This document shows positions 44,503-53,310 of a DNA stretch of 64,000 nucleotides, in pieces. The notes under the pieces were generated by a model. That model worked only from the letters and a program-made list of their open reading frames with translations. It was not told where the DNA came from and did not search any database. How positions within the stretch are numbered: position 1 is the stretch's first letter; the number at the start of each line of letters is the position of its first letter. The stretch comes from Nigerium sp. GTDB lineage: Bacteria; Actinomycetota; Actinomycetes; Propionibacteriales; Propionibacteriaceae. The stretch lies in contig JADJTH010000009.1 in assembly GCA_016711325.1 (NCBI GenBank), positions 62,001 to 126,000 of the forward strand, in the 5' to 3' direction. The translations under genes were made by a program, and so were the position numbers.

Positions 44503-45662
44503 CAGACGGCCTCGCAGATCTGCCGGGCGCGCCCGCGAGCCCAGGCGTCGGCGTCGAGGACGGCCTCGACGCTCAGGTCGGCGTCGGCGACGTGCCCACC
44601 GGCCAGGTGCTCGTCGACCACGGCCGCCACCGTGTCCACGATGCCCAGGAAGCCGAGGTCGCCGGCGCAGAAAGAGTCCACGCACACCTCGTTGGCGGCG
44701 TTGAACACCGCGGGCGCGGTGCCGCCGGCCTTGCCCGCGCGACGGGCGAGCACGACGGCGCCGAAGGCGTCGTCGTCGAGCGGCTCGAACGACCACGACC
44801 GCGGCACCGACCAGTTGTAGGCGGACGCCGCGCCCGGCACCCGATCGGGCCAGGCGAGTCCGAGCGCGATCGGCAGCCGCATGTCGGGCGGGCTGGCCTG
44901 CGCGATGGTGGAGCCGTCGACGTACTCGACCATCGAGTGCACGTCGCTCGTGGGGTGCACGACGACCGTGATGTCGTCGTAGTCGACGCCGTAGAGCAGC
45001 GCGGCCTCGATCAGCTCGAGGCCCTTGTTGACGAGGGTGGCCGAGTTGATCGTGACGACCCGGCCCATCGTCCAGGTCGGGTGCGCGAGCGCCTGCTCGG
45101 GTGTGACGCCGACGAGCTCGGCGCGGGTGCGGCCCCTGAACGGCCCCCCGGACGCCGTGAGAATCAGCTTGCGCACCTCGCTCGCGCGTCCCGCGCGCAG
45201 CGCCTGAGCGAACGCCGAGTGCTCGGAGTCGACGGCGACGATCTGGCCGGGAGCCGCGGCGTCCGTCACCAGGCGTCCGCCGATGACGAGGCTCTCCTTG
45301 TTGGCGAGGGCGAGCGTCGTGCCGGCTCTGAGCGTGGCCAGGGTGGCGAGCAGCCCGGCGGCGCCGGTGATGCCGTTGAGCACCACGTCGCACGCCATCG
45401 CCGCGGCATACTCGTTGCTGCCCGGCCCGGCGACCTCGATGCCGGTGCCGGTGAGCATCGAGGCGAGTTCGGACGCCGCCGCGTCGCTCGGGACGCCGAC
45501 GAAGCGGGGCTCGAAGGTGTGGGCCTGCTCGGCGAGCAGTCTCAGGTTCGAGCCGCCCGCGGTGAGGGCCACCACGTTGAATTGGTCGCGCCGGCTCGAG
45601 ACCACGTCCAGAGCCTGGGTCCCGATCGAGCCGGTAGAGCCGAGAATCACCACATCACGCAC
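44502..45662 (-). CDS. dxr: 1-deoxy-D-xylulose 5-phosphate reductoisomerase
   Basis: Commits deoxyxylulose phosphate to isoprenoid synthesis, forming MEP with NADPH. The 386-residue protein has the NADPH motif LGSTGSIGTQALDV at 7-20, the metal-ligand region AVDSEHSAF near 147-155, and the flexible-loop segment TASGGPFRG near 176-184. It begins with ATG 45662, 72 bases after rlmN. Confidence 0.96.
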   Translation of the reverse strand: MRDVVILGSTGSIGTQALDVVSSRRDQFNVVALTAGGSNLRLLAEQAHTFEPRFVGVPSDAAASELASMLTGTGIEVAGPGSNEYAAAMACDVVLNGITGAAGLLATLATLRAGTTLALANKESLVIGGRLVTDAAAPGQIVAVDSEHSAFAQALRAGRASEVRKLILTASGGPFRGRTRAELVGVTPEQALAHPTWTMGRVVTINSATLVNKGLELIEAALLYGVDYDDITVVVHPTSDVHSMVEYVDGSTIAQASPPDMRLPIALGLAWPDRVPGAASAYNWSVPRSWSFEPLDDDAFGAVVLARRAGKAGGTAPAVFNAANEVCVDSFCAGDLGFLGIVDTVAAVVDEHLAGGHVADADLSVEAVLDADAWARGRARQICEAV

Positions 45663-45734
45663 GACGTCCAGTGTGGCACTATCCTCCCACGCGACGTCGC
45701 CGTAGCCCCGAGACGACCCGGCCGAATGCGGCGG

Positions 45735-46907
45735 CTACCGCTGCTGGGCGGCCAACTGGCCGCAGGCGCCGTCGATCTCCTGACCGCGCGTGTCGCGGAT
45801 CGTCGCCGCGATCCCCCGCGCGTTCAGGTGCCGCACGAAGGCGAGCTCGTCGCGGCGGCGCGAGGCCGTCCACTTCGAGCCCGGCGTCGGGTTGAGCGGG
45901 ATCGGGTTGACGTGCACCCAGCCGGCGCCGCGTCCGGAGCCTGTGAGCACGTCGGCGAGGGCGTCCGCGCGCCAGGACTGATCGTTGACGTCGCGGATCA
46001 GCGCGTACTCGATGGAGACGCGGCGTCCGGTGGTCTCGAAGTAGCGGTACGCCGCCTCGACCACCTGGCCCACCTTGAACCGGGTGTTGATCGGCACCAG
46101 CGAGTCGCGCAGTTCGTCGTCGGGCGCGTGCAGGCTGACCGCGAGGGTGACCGGGAGCCCCTCGGTGGCGAGCTTCTCGATCCGGGGCACGAGCCCGACG
46201 GTCGAGACGGTGATGCCGCGCGCCGACAGGCCGATGTCGTCGACCATGCGCCTCACCGCCGCCATGATCGCGGAGTAGTTCGCCATCGGCTCGCCCATGC
46301 CCATGAAGACCACGTTGGACAGTCGCACCCGCGCGCCGGCCGCGACTACCTGCTCGACGATCTCTGCGGCGGACAGGTTGCGCTGCAGCCCGCCCTGGCC
46401 GGTCGCGCAGAACGGGCAGGCCATGCCGCAGCCGGCCTGCGACGAGATGCAGAGGGTGGCGCGTCGACGTCCGGTGCCCGAGGTGGGCTTGTCGGGGACG
46501 CCGTACTCCATCAGCACGCTCTCGACGAGGTTGCCGTCGTGCAGCCGCCACAGCGTCTTCACGGTGGTGCCCTCGTCGGCGGTCTGCACCTGGACCTCGC
46601 GCAGCAGCGGCGGGAAGAACGTCGCGGCGACGTCGGCCCGCAGCCCGGCCGGCAGGTCGGTCCAGGTCAGCGGGTCGGTGCTGGCCTGGCGGTAGTAGTG
46701 CTCGTCGAACTGCGAGGCGCGGAAGCCGGGAAGCCCCGCGGCGGTGACGGCGGGACGCCGCTCGTCGGGGGCCAGGTCGGCCCAATGGCGCGGCGGCTTG
46801 CCCCGGCGGGGAGCGTCGAACACCAGCGGAAGCGCCCGGCCCGCCCGCACGTGGGCGTCCAGTTCGTCGGCGCGCGCCTGCTCGGACGCGCTGATCCCCT
46901 CGGTCAT
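45735..46907 (-). CDS. rlmN: 23S rRNA (A2503-C2)/tRNA (A37-C2)-methyltransferase RlmN
   Basis: A radical-SAM enzyme methylating C2 of adenosine in 23S rRNA and some tRNAs. The cluster motif C-x3-C-x2-C is at Cys160, 164 and 167 (CGMACPFC), followed by GMGEPMANY near 200. The 390-residue length is normal. ATG 46907 is 10 bases after the cdsA stop. The rlmN position between cdsA and dxr is typical of actinobacteria. Confidence 0.95.
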   Translation of the reverse strand: MTEGISASEQARADELDAHVRAGRALPLVFDAPRRGKPPRHWADLAPDERRPAVTAAGLPGFRASQFDEHYYRQASTDPLTWTDLPAGLRADVAATFFPPLLREVQVQTADEGTTVKTLWRLHDGNLVESVLMEYGVPDKPTSGTGRRRATLCISSQAGCGMACPFCATGQGGLQRNLSAAEIVEQVVAAGARVRLSNVVFMGMGEPMANYSAIMAAVRRMVDDIGLSARGITVSTVGLVPRIEKLATEGLPVTLAVSLHAPDDELRDSLVPINTRFKVGQVVEAAYRYFETTGRRVSIEYALIRDVNDQSWRADALADVLTGSGRGAGWVHVNPIPLNPTPGSKWTASRRRDELAFVRHLNARGIAATIRDTRGQEIDGACGQLAAQQR

Positions 46908-46917
46908 CGACGTGAAC

Positions 46918-47796
46918 CTACCCGCCCGGGACGAACAGGTACATGACGAACCACGCCGGGGCCGCGGCCACCAGCATGGAGTCGAGCCGGTCCATGACGC
47001 CGCCGTGGCCCGGCAGGATCGAACTCATGTCCTTGATGCCGACGTCGCGCTTGATCGCACTCTCGATCAGGTCGCCGCAGGTGCCGAAGAAGACGCACAC
47101 CGCGCCGAGCAGCGCGCCGATCCACCAGGCGGCGTCGAGTAGCCACCAGGCCAGCAGCGCGCCGGCCACGCAGGCGAAGAGCACCGATCCGGCCATGCCC
47201 TCCCACGTCTTCTTGGGGCTGATCCTGGGCGCCAGCGGCGTCCGGCCGAACAAGACGCCGATCACGTAGCCGCCCGTGTCGCTGGCCACCACGCACAGCA
47301 GGAAGGTCACCATGCGCGCCCCCCCGTGCTCGCCGGCCAGGATCAGCGCCGTGAACGAGCCCAGCAGCGCGATGTAGCCGATGATGAAGACGGACGCGGA
47401 GGCGTCCCGCACGAAGTTCTCGTGGCCGCGCGGGAAGCGGGCGATGAGGGACGCCAGCACCGTGGAGCCCAGGCACATCAGCAGCACGGCGTGCCAGGGC
47501 ATCAGCCACAGGCCGACGCCCGTCGCGGCGGCGTAGGTGCCGACGATCATCGCGACCGTCCCCAGCACGATCGGCACGACCGCCGCGTGCATGCCGAGGC
47601 GGCGCAGCGCACTGTTGACCTCGATCGCACCGAGGGCGAGCATGGTGGCGGCCAGCAGGATGAAACCCCAATGCCACCAGGCCAGCGTGACGACGACGAG
47701 CGCGATCAGCCCTCCGCCGACCCCGATGGCCGCCGGGAGGTTCCGCCCGGCGGTGCGCTTCGGGGTCGCCGGACTCGGCGCGGGCGCGTCGGTCAT
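46918..47796 (-). CDS. cdsA: Phosphatidate cytidylyltransferase
   Basis: An integral membrane enzyme forming CDP-diacylglycerol from CTP and phosphatidate, the branch point for phospholipids. The 292-residue protein has about eight hydrophobic helices. The family signature GDLIESAIKRDVGIKDMSSILPGHGGVMDRLDS is at about 239-271, with the DRLD metal-binding motif. It starts at ATG 47796, overlapping the frr stop by one base. Confidence 0.95.
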   Translation of the reverse strand: MTDAPAPSPATPKRTAGRNLPAAIGVGGGLIALVVVTLAWWHWGFILLAATMLALGAIEVNSALRRLGMHAAVVPIVLGTVAMIVGTYAAATGVGLWLMPWHAVLLMCLGSTVLASLIARFPRGHENFVRDASASVFIIGYIALLGSFTALILAGEHGGARMVTFLLCVVASDTGGYVIGVLFGRTPLAPRISPKKTWEGMAGSVLFACVAGALLAWWLLDAAWWIGALLGAVCVFFGTCGDLIESAIKRDVGIKDMSSILPGHGGVMDRLDSMLVAAAPAWFVMYLFVPGG

Positions 47797-48353
47797 CAGA
47801 CCTCGATCAGCTCCGCTTCCTTTGCCTTGAGCAGCTCGGTGACCTGATCCTCGAACTTGCGGGTCAGGGTGTCGAGCTGCTTCTCGGCGCGCGCCGCGTC
47901 GTCCTCGCCGACCTCCTTGCCCTTTTCGGCCTTCTTGACGGCGTCCACCGCGTGGCGCCGGTTCGAGCGGATCGCCACCTTGGCCTCTTCGGCCTTGGTG
48001 CGGGCGAGCTTGATGTACTCCTTGCGGCGTTCCTCGGTCAGTTGCGGCAGCACGATCCGGACGTGCTGGCCGTCGTTGGCCGGATTCACGCCGAGATCGG
48101 AATCCCTGATCGCCTTCTCGATGCCGTTCATCGCGTTGCGGTCGAACGGGCTGATGAGCACGACACGCGCCTCGGGCACCTGGAAGGTGGCCAGCTGCTG
48201 GAGCGGGGTCGGGCTTCCGTAGTAGTCGACCATGATCTTGTTGAACATCGCCGGGTGCGCGCGGCCCGTCCGGATGCCCGCGAGCTCCTCTTTGGCGTGC
48301 TCGATCGTGGCCTTCATCTTCTGTTCGGCGGTGGACAGGATGTCGGCGATCAT
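47796..48353 (-). CDS. frr: Ribosome recycling factor
   Basis: Splits post-termination ribosomes together with EF-G. The 185-residue protein matches the family throughout: GIRTGRAHPAMFNKI near 26-40, the PEARVVLISPFDRNAM hinge region near 80-95, and the LTEERRKEYIKLA helix near 124-136. It is 51 bases downstream of pyrH in the rpsB-tsf-pyrH-frr order. Confidence 0.97.
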   Translation of the reverse strand: MIADILSTAEQKMKATIEHAKEELAGIRTGRAHPAMFNKIMVDYYGSPTPLQQLATFQVPEARVVLISPFDRNAMNGIEKAIRDSDLGVNPANDGQHVRIVLPQLTEERRKEYIKLARTKAEEAKVAIRSNRRHAVDAVKKAEKGKEVGEDDAARAEKQLDTLTRKFEDQVTELLKAKEAELIEV

Positions 48354-48404
48354 TCCTTGAACTCCTTGCGTGGACGAACGGGTGGGACGGGTCGGACGAG
48401 GACG

Positions 48405-49115
48405 TCAGACGTGGACGGTGGTACCGATCTTCTCACCCTGGACGACCCGCGCGATGTTGCCGCGGACGCCGAGGTCGAAGAAGACCATCGGAAGCCCGTT
48501 GTCGCGGGCCAGGCTGATGGCGGTGGCGTCGGCCACCTTCAGGTCTTGGGCGAGGAAGTCGGTGTAGGACAGCTGGTCGTAACGACGGGCACCGGGGTTG
48601 GTGCGCGGATCGGAGTCGTACACACCGTCGGTGCCGTTCTTGCTCATCAGCAGCACCTCGGCGCCGATCTCGAGCGCGCGCTGCGCGGCGACCGTGTCGG
48701 TGGAGAAGAACGGCATGCCGGACCCGGCGCCGAACAGGACCACGCGGCCCTTCTCGAGGTGCCGGATGGCCCGCAGCGGGATGTAGGGCTCGGCGACCTG
48801 CCCCATGTGGATCGCGGTCTGGACGCGGGTCTCGACGCCGGACTGTTCGAGGAAGTCCTGCAGCGCGAGGCAGTTCATCACCGTGCCGAGCATGCCCATG
48901 TAGTCGGCGCGACGGCGCTCCATGCCGCGCTGCTGCAGCTGCGCGCCCCGGAAGAAGTTGCCGCCGCCGGTCACGATCGCGACCTGCGTGCCGCCGTCGA
49001 CGATCTCGGCGATCTCGTCGGCGATTCCGGCGATCACGTCGGGGTCGATGCCGACGCTGCCCCCGCCGAACGCCTCACCCGAGAGCTTGAGCAGGACGCG
49101 GTTGTAGACGGCCAT
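48405..49115 (-). CDS. pyrH: Uridylate kinase
   Basis: Phosphorylates UMP to UDP; bacterial PyrH is hexameric and belongs to the amino acid kinase family. The 236-residue protein has KLSGEAFGG near 9-17, VTGGGNFFRG near 48-57 and SKNGTDGVYDSDPR near 158-171. ATG 49115 (MAVYNRVLLKLSGE) is chosen over the upstream open start and has CAAGGAGT (AAGGAG core) about 7 bases before it. tsf lies upstream beyond a hairpin. Confidence 0.96.
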   Translation of the reverse strand: MAVYNRVLLKLSGEAFGGGSVGIDPDVIAGIADEIAEIVDGGTQVAIVTGGGNFFRGAQLQQRGMERRRADYMGMLGTVMNCLALQDFLEQSGVETRVQTAIHMGQVAEPYIPLRAIRHLEKGRVVLFGAGSGMPFFSTDTVAAQRALEIGAEVLLMSKNGTDGVYDSDPRTNPGARRYDQLSYTDFLAQDLKVADATAISLARDNGLPMVFFDLGVRGNIARVVQGEKIGTTVHV

Positions 49116-49144
49116 TGAGGAACTCCTTGGCGTGGGAAGCAGCG

Positions 49145-49178
49145 GTGGCGTGAGCCGCACGAAGGCGGCTCACGCCAC
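49145..49178 (-). terminator. Hairpin between tsf and pyrH
   Basis: A perfect 14-bp stem (49145-49158 / 49165-49178) with a 6-base loop, 23 bases past the tsf stop. There is no T-run, so partial termination or transcript stabilisation after rpsB-tsf is as likely as full termination. Confidence 0.65.
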
Positions 49179-49200
49179 TCTAGTGGATGAGAGCGACCGC

Positions 49201-50013
49201 TCAGGCGCCCGCGGACAGACGCACGAAGCGCTTGACGGTCACGCCGTTCTGCTTCAGGAGCTGGCCCACGGTCAGCTTGTCGTCGGAGACGGACGCCTGC
49301 TCGAGCAGGGTCACCTCCTTGAAGAAGCCGCCCAGGCGTCCCTCGACGATGCGGGGGATGAGCTTCTCGGGCTTGCCCTCTTCCTTGGCGGTGAGCTCGG
49401 CCACGTGACGCTCCTTCTCGATCACGTCGGCAGGCACGTCCTCGCGGGAAACCCACTGGGGCGCCATGGCGGCGATCTGCATCGCGATGCCGCGCACGAA
49501 CTCCTCGTTGCCGCCCTCGTACTCGACGATCACGCCGACCTGCGGGGGCAGATCCCGGCTGCGGCGGTGCAGGTAGGTCGCGGTCGGCGCGCCGTAGTGC
49601 GCGACGGCGGCTAGCTCGAGCTTCTCGCCGATCTTCGCGGCCAGCGTGGACACGGCGTCCGCCACCGTGGAGCCGGACGCCAGCGCGATGGTCTTGGCGG
49701 CCTCGAGATCGGCCACGCCCGCGGCGTTGACGGCCTCGACGATCTCGCCGGCCAGGGCGACGAACTCGTCGTTCTTGGCGACGAAGTCGGTCTCGGCGCC
49801 GAGCTGAATGAGCGTGGTGCCGACCCCGGCGACAAGGCCGTTGCTGGCCTCGCGTCCGGCGCGGCTGGACACCTTGGCGGCACCGGTCACACGCAGGATC
49901 TCGGTGGCGGCCTCGAAGTCGCCGTTCGCCTCGACGAGGGCCTTCTTGGCGTCCATCATTCCGGCGCCGGTGGCGTCGCGGAGCTTCTTCACATCAGCGG
50001 CAGTGATGGCCAT
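49201..50013 (-). CDS. tsf: Elongation factor Ts
   Basis: The nucleotide-exchange factor for EF-Tu. The 270-residue protein has the N-terminal UBA-like domain (VKKLRDATGAGMMDAKKAL at 8-26), the signature ETDFVAKN at 74-81, and the C-terminal core (QWVSREDVPADVIEKE near 185-200). ATG 50013 is used; the upstream frame lies inside rpsB. It follows rpsB after 40 bases. Confidence 0.97.
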   Translation of the reverse strand: MAITAADVKKLRDATGAGMMDAKKALVEANGDFEAATEILRVTGAAKVSSRAGREASNGLVAGVGTTLIQLGAETDFVAKNDEFVALAGEIVEAVNAAGVADLEAAKTIALASGSTVADAVSTLAAKIGEKLELAAVAHYGAPTATYLHRRSRDLPPQVGVIVEYEGGNEEFVRGIAMQIAAMAPQWVSREDVPADVIEKERHVAELTAKEEGKPEKLIPRIVEGRLGGFFKEVTLLEQASVSDDKLTVGQLLKQNGVTVKRFVRLSAGA

Positions 50014-50053
50014 TGCTGTTCTCGCTTCCTTGGTTGAAGGGGTAGCTGGTAGG

Positions 50054-51043
50054 TCACTGAGCGTCGGGGGCGGAGTCGGGCGACGTCGGCGAATCGGCGG
50101 ACGCGGGCGAGGCCGCGGACGCAGGCGAGTCGGCGGACGCGGGCGAGTCGGCGGATTCCGCGGACGCGGGCGACGCCAGCGCTGCGGCCTCGGCCTGGGC
50201 CCCTTCGACGGCGTCGACGAGGGCGTTGCCCTGCACGTCGCTGCCCTCGAGCGCCTCGGCCTCGGACGTGGTCTTCTCGACGGCGCCGAGGAGTTCGCGC
50301 TCCCACTCGGCCATCGGCTCGGCCGCGGTGGCGCCGGCGGCCACGCCACCGGAGCTGCGGGCCAGCAGGCCCTCGGCGGCGGCGTCCGCGATGATGCGGG
50401 TCAGCAGCGCGACCGAACGGATGGCGTCGTCGTTGCCCGGGATGGCGAAGTCGACCTCGTCGGGATCGCAGTTGGTGTCGAGGATGCCGACGATCGGGAT
50501 GTGCAGCTTGCGCGCCTCGTCGATCGCCAAGTGCTCCTTCTTGGTGTCGACGACCCAGATGGCCTGCGGCAGCTTGTGCATGTCCCGGATGCCGCCGAGC
50601 GTCTTGGCCAGCTTGTCCTTCTGGCGCTCCTGCATCAGGAGCTCCTTCTTGGTGAGACCGCTCGCGGCGACATTGGTGAAGTCGACGGCCTCGAGCTCCT
50701 TCATCTTGGCGGTGCGCTTGGAGATCGTCTGGTAATTGGTGAGCATGCCGCCCAGCCAGCGCTGGTTGACGTACGGCATGCCGACGCGGGTGGCCTGCTC
50801 GGCGATCGCCTCCTGTGCCTGCTTCTTCGTGCCGACGAACAGGATCTGGCCGCCGCGGGCCACCGTCTCGCGCACGAAGGAGTAGGCGGTGTCGATGTAG
50901 CCCAGCGACTGCTGCAGGTCGATGATGTAGATGCCGTTGCGCTCACCGAAGATGAAGCGCTTCATCTTGGGGTTCCAGCGGCGGGTCTGGTGTCCGAAAT
51001 GGACGCCGCTCTCGAGGAGCTGACGCGTGGTGACGACGGCCAT
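50054..51043 (-). CDS. rpsB: 30S ribosomal protein S2 with repetitive C-terminal tail
   Basis: A small-subunit protein at the 30S head-body junction. Residues 1-230 match the S2 family: LLESGVHFGHQTRRWNPKM at 9-27, FVGTKKQAQEA near 68-78, and WVVDTKKEHLAIDEARKL near 155-172. The rest (about 231-329) is an Ala/Glu/Ser-rich extension ending in about 40 residues of SPASAD-like repeats with no basic residue. The 329 residues are long for S2. ATG 51043 follows AAAGGAAC. Confidence 0.95.
   Translation of the reverse strand: MAVVTTRQLLESGVHFGHQTRRWNPKMKRFIFGERNGIYIIDLQQSLGYIDTAYSFVRETVARGGQILFVGTKKQAQEAIAEQATRVGMPYVNQRWLGGMLTNYQTISKRTAKMKELEAVDFTNVAASGLTKKELLMQERQKDKLAKTLGGIRDMHKLPQAIWVVDTKKEHLAIDEARKLHIPIVGILDTNCDPDEVDFAIPGNDDAIRSVALLTRIIADAAAEGLLARSSGGVAAGATAAEPMAEWERELLGAVEKTTSEAEALEGSDVQGNALVDAVEGAQAEAAALASPASAESADSPASADSPASAASPASADSPTSPDSAPDAQ
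50070..50175. repeat. Short tandem repeats encoding the S2 tail
   Basis: Imperfect copies of an 18-base-like unit (core gcggacgcgggcgagtcg) run through the last ~40 codons of rpsB and encode the SPASAD repeats. The period is a multiple of three, so length changes would keep the frame. Confidence 0.75.
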
Positions 51044-51085
51044 GGCCGTTCCTTTCTTCGCGGGCGCACGAGGGCGACCGCCACG

Positions 51086-51114
51086 GGTTGAAGCGGGCCG
51101 AACCGTTCGGCCCT
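51086..51114 (-). promoter_or_regulatory. Structured rpsB leader
   Basis: The 225 bases between recQ and rpsB contain a nearly perfect 9-bp palindromic stem (GGGCCGAAC / GTTCGGCCC) about 50 bases before the rpsB ATG. A possible -10 (TACACT) lies at 51226-51231 on the minus strand, giving a ~175-base leader. Autoregulation of rpsB through its leader is known in other bacteria; the motif here was not matched to a known class. Confidence 0.35.
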
Positions 51115-51268
51115 CCTGATGCGCCCGCCGCACCCATACCCGAAGGCACCCGAGGAGCGACCGGACCCGCGAAGGGTCGTACGGCGCATGCGATGTCGAT
51201 TCGAGCGCACTCGAACCGCCCGGCCAGTGTAGCCAGGACGGCCCGCGCGCGCCAGCATCGGCTAGCCC

Positions 51269-53140
51269 TCACGAACGGGGCGCGGCGTCCGCACGTGCCT
51301 CGCCTCCCCTCACCACCGTGAGGACGGCGTCCCCGTAGGACTCCAGCTTCTTGGCGCCGACGCCGCTGATCGTGAAGAGTGCGTCGAGCGTGGCCGGGCG
51401 CTGCCGGGCGATGGCGGCCAACGTCGCGTCGGGGAACACCACGTAGGCGGGCACGGACGCGTCGCGCGCGGTCTCGGAGCGCCAGGCGCGCAGACGCTCG
51501 AACAGCGCGCGGTCGTCGGTCGAGAGGTCGCCCGCGGCGGCCGACCCCTTGACCGCGGACGCCGCCCGCTTGCGGCCCGCACCGGCCCGCACCACGGCGT
51601 CCTCGCGCAGCGGCACCCGGCGCTCGCCGCGCAGCACGGGCCACGACTCCGCCGTGATCTCCAGCGTGTGATGCCCGTCGGACGACACCGCGAGCAGCCC
51701 GGCCGCCAGCAGTTGACGCACCACCGCCCGCCACTGCGACTCGATCAGCTCGGTTCCGATGCCGAAGGTGCTCAACTCGTGGTGGCGCCACTGCTCGACC
51801 CGGGCGGTGCGGCGTCCGAGAAGGATGTCGATCAGCTGACCGGCACCGAACTGCTGGTTGCGCTCCCGCTTGAGCCGCACCATCGTCGAGAGCAGCTTCT
51901 GCGCCGCGACCGTGCCGTCCCACGGCGTCGGCGGGTCGACGCACGTGTCACAGTTGCCGCACGCCTGCGACGCCTCCCCGAAGTAGTCGAGCATCAGCTG
52001 ACGCCGACAGCGCAGGGTCTCGCACAACCCGAGCATCGCGTCGAGGTGCTGTCCGAGCAGGCGCTTGTGGGCCGCGCTTCCCTCGGATCCGGTGATCATC
52101 TGGCGCTGCTGGACGACGTCGGCCAGCCCGTAGGCCATCCACGCCGTCGCGGGCAGGCCGTCGCGGCCGGCGCGTCCGGTCTCCTGGTAGTAGCCCTCGA
52201 TGCTGCGCGGCAGGTCGAGGTGGGCGACGAACCGCACGTCGGGCTTGTCGATGCCCATGCCGAACGCGATCGTCGCCACCATCACCACGCCGTCCGCGCG
52301 CAGGAAGCGCGACTGATTGGCCGAACGCACGGACGCCGGCAGCCCGGCATGGTAGGGCAACGCGTCGATCCCTTCCTTGACCAGGGACGCCGCGGTGGCC
52401 TCGACCGACGTGCGGCTGAGGCAGTAGACGATGCCGGCGTCCCCGTCGTGCTCGGCGCGGATCAGCGACACCAATTGCCTCAGCGGCTGCTGCTTGGGTT
52501 CGATCCGGTAGCCGATGTTCGGCCGGTCGAAGCTGGCGACGAACGTGCGGGCGTCCGGCAATCCGAGGCGCTCGACGATCTCGCGCCGCGTGGCCGGCGT
52601 GGCGGTGGCGGTGAGCGCGATCCGCGGCACGGCCGGCCAGCGGCGTCCGAGCACGGAGAGCTTCAGGTACTCGGGACGGAAGTCGTGGCCCCACTGGGAG
52701 ACGCAGTGGGCCTCGTCGATGGCGAACACCGAGACGCTGACCCGATCGAGGAACTCCTGCGTGCGCGCCAGATCGAGCCGTTCCGGCGCCAGATAGAGCA
52801 GGTCGATCTCGCCGGCGAGCGCTTGCCGCTCGACGGTGCGCTGCTCGTCCGGGCTCTGCGAGGAGTTGAGGAACCCGGCCCGGACGCCGAGATTCTCCAG
52901 CGCGGTGACCTGATCGTGCATGAGCGCGATGAGCGGCGAGACGACGACGCCCACCCCGGGACGGACCATCGCCGGAATCTGGTAACACAGCGACTTGCCG
53001 CCGCCGGTGGGCATCAGGACCAGCGCGTCCCCGCCACCCACGACGCGGTCGATGATCGCCTCCTGCTCGCCACGAAAGCCGTCGTATCCGAACGTGGTGC
53101 GCAACACGTCGAGCGGGGTGAGTTCAGGCACGCCGCCCAT
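51269..53140 (-). CDS. recQ: ATP-dependent DNA helicase RecQ
   Basis: A 3'-5' helicase for recombination and fork repair. Walker A LMPTGGGKS is near 42-50, the DEAH-like motif II DEAHCVSQWGHDF near 137-149, and TATAT follows. Next come the RQC zinc region (Cys-rich CGNCDTC near 367-373, preceded by another Cys) and a C-terminal HRDC domain (about 520-610). ATG 53140 gives 623 residues; GTG 53131 is an alternative. It is divergent from the iron-uptake operon and lies between it and rpsB. Confidence 0.94.
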   Translation of the reverse strand: MGGVPELTPLDVLRTTFGYDGFRGEQEAIIDRVVGGGDALVLMPTGGGKSLCYQIPAMVRPGVGVVVSPLIALMHDQVTALENLGVRAGFLNSSQSPDEQRTVERQALAGEIDLLYLAPERLDLARTQEFLDRVSVSVFAIDEAHCVSQWGHDFRPEYLKLSVLGRRWPAVPRIALTATATPATRREIVERLGLPDARTFVASFDRPNIGYRIEPKQQPLRQLVSLIRAEHDGDAGIVYCLSRTSVEATAASLVKEGIDALPYHAGLPASVRSANQSRFLRADGVVMVATIAFGMGIDKPDVRFVAHLDLPRSIEGYYQETGRAGRDGLPATAWMAYGLADVVQQRQMITGSEGSAAHKRLLGQHLDAMLGLCETLRCRRQLMLDYFGEASQACGNCDTCVDPPTPWDGTVAAQKLLSTMVRLKRERNQQFGAGQLIDILLGRRTARVEQWRHHELSTFGIGTELIESQWRAVVRQLLAAGLLAVSSDGHHTLEITAESWPVLRGERRVPLREDAVVRAGAGRKRAASAVKGSAAAGDLSTDDRALFERLRAWRSETARDASVPAYVVFPDATLAAIARQRPATLDALFTISGVGAKKLESYGDAVLTVVRGGEARADAAPRS

Positions 53141-53251
53141 CGTACGGGCGGCCACCGCACCGCAAGTGGCGGGGATCGCTTCCCTCGCTCGAGCGCAGCC
53201 GAGAGGCGAAACGGTCGGTGCGACCGGCGCGGATTTGCCGATGCCGCCCAA

Positions 53252-53281
53252 TTGGGTAAGCTTCCGTTTCGAAAATAAAGT
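53252..53281 (+). promoter_or_regulatory. Candidate promoter of iron-uptake operon
   Basis: TTGGGT (53252-53257) and TAAAGT (53276-53281) are separated by 18 bases in a locally AT-rich stretch, unusual for this window. The -10 abuts and overlaps the IdeR box, so a bound repressor would block it. Confidence 0.5.
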
Positions 53282-53298
53282 AGGCGAGGCTTACCTAA
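53280..53298 (+). promoter_or_regulatory. DtxR/IdeR iron box
   Basis: The 19 bases match 15 of 19 positions of the DtxR/IdeR consensus TTAGGTTAGGCTAACCTAA, with the right half GGCTtACCTAA nearly exact. It lies 13 bases before the ATG of the siderophore-interacting protein and overlaps the candidate -10. Iron-bound IdeR would be expected to repress the operon. Confidence 0.82.
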
Positions 53299-53310
53299 AG
53301 GGGATTGCTG

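Noticed and set aside
43222..45393. A 723-codon fusion of a dxr-frame shadow with rip
   Set aside because: The upstream part is the wrong frame of dxr. ATG 44502 gives the correct Rip N-terminus with HEIGH at 24-28.
44247..46946. An 899-codon plus-strand frame across rip, dxr and rlmN
   Set aside because: A GC-driven shadow of three intact enzymes.
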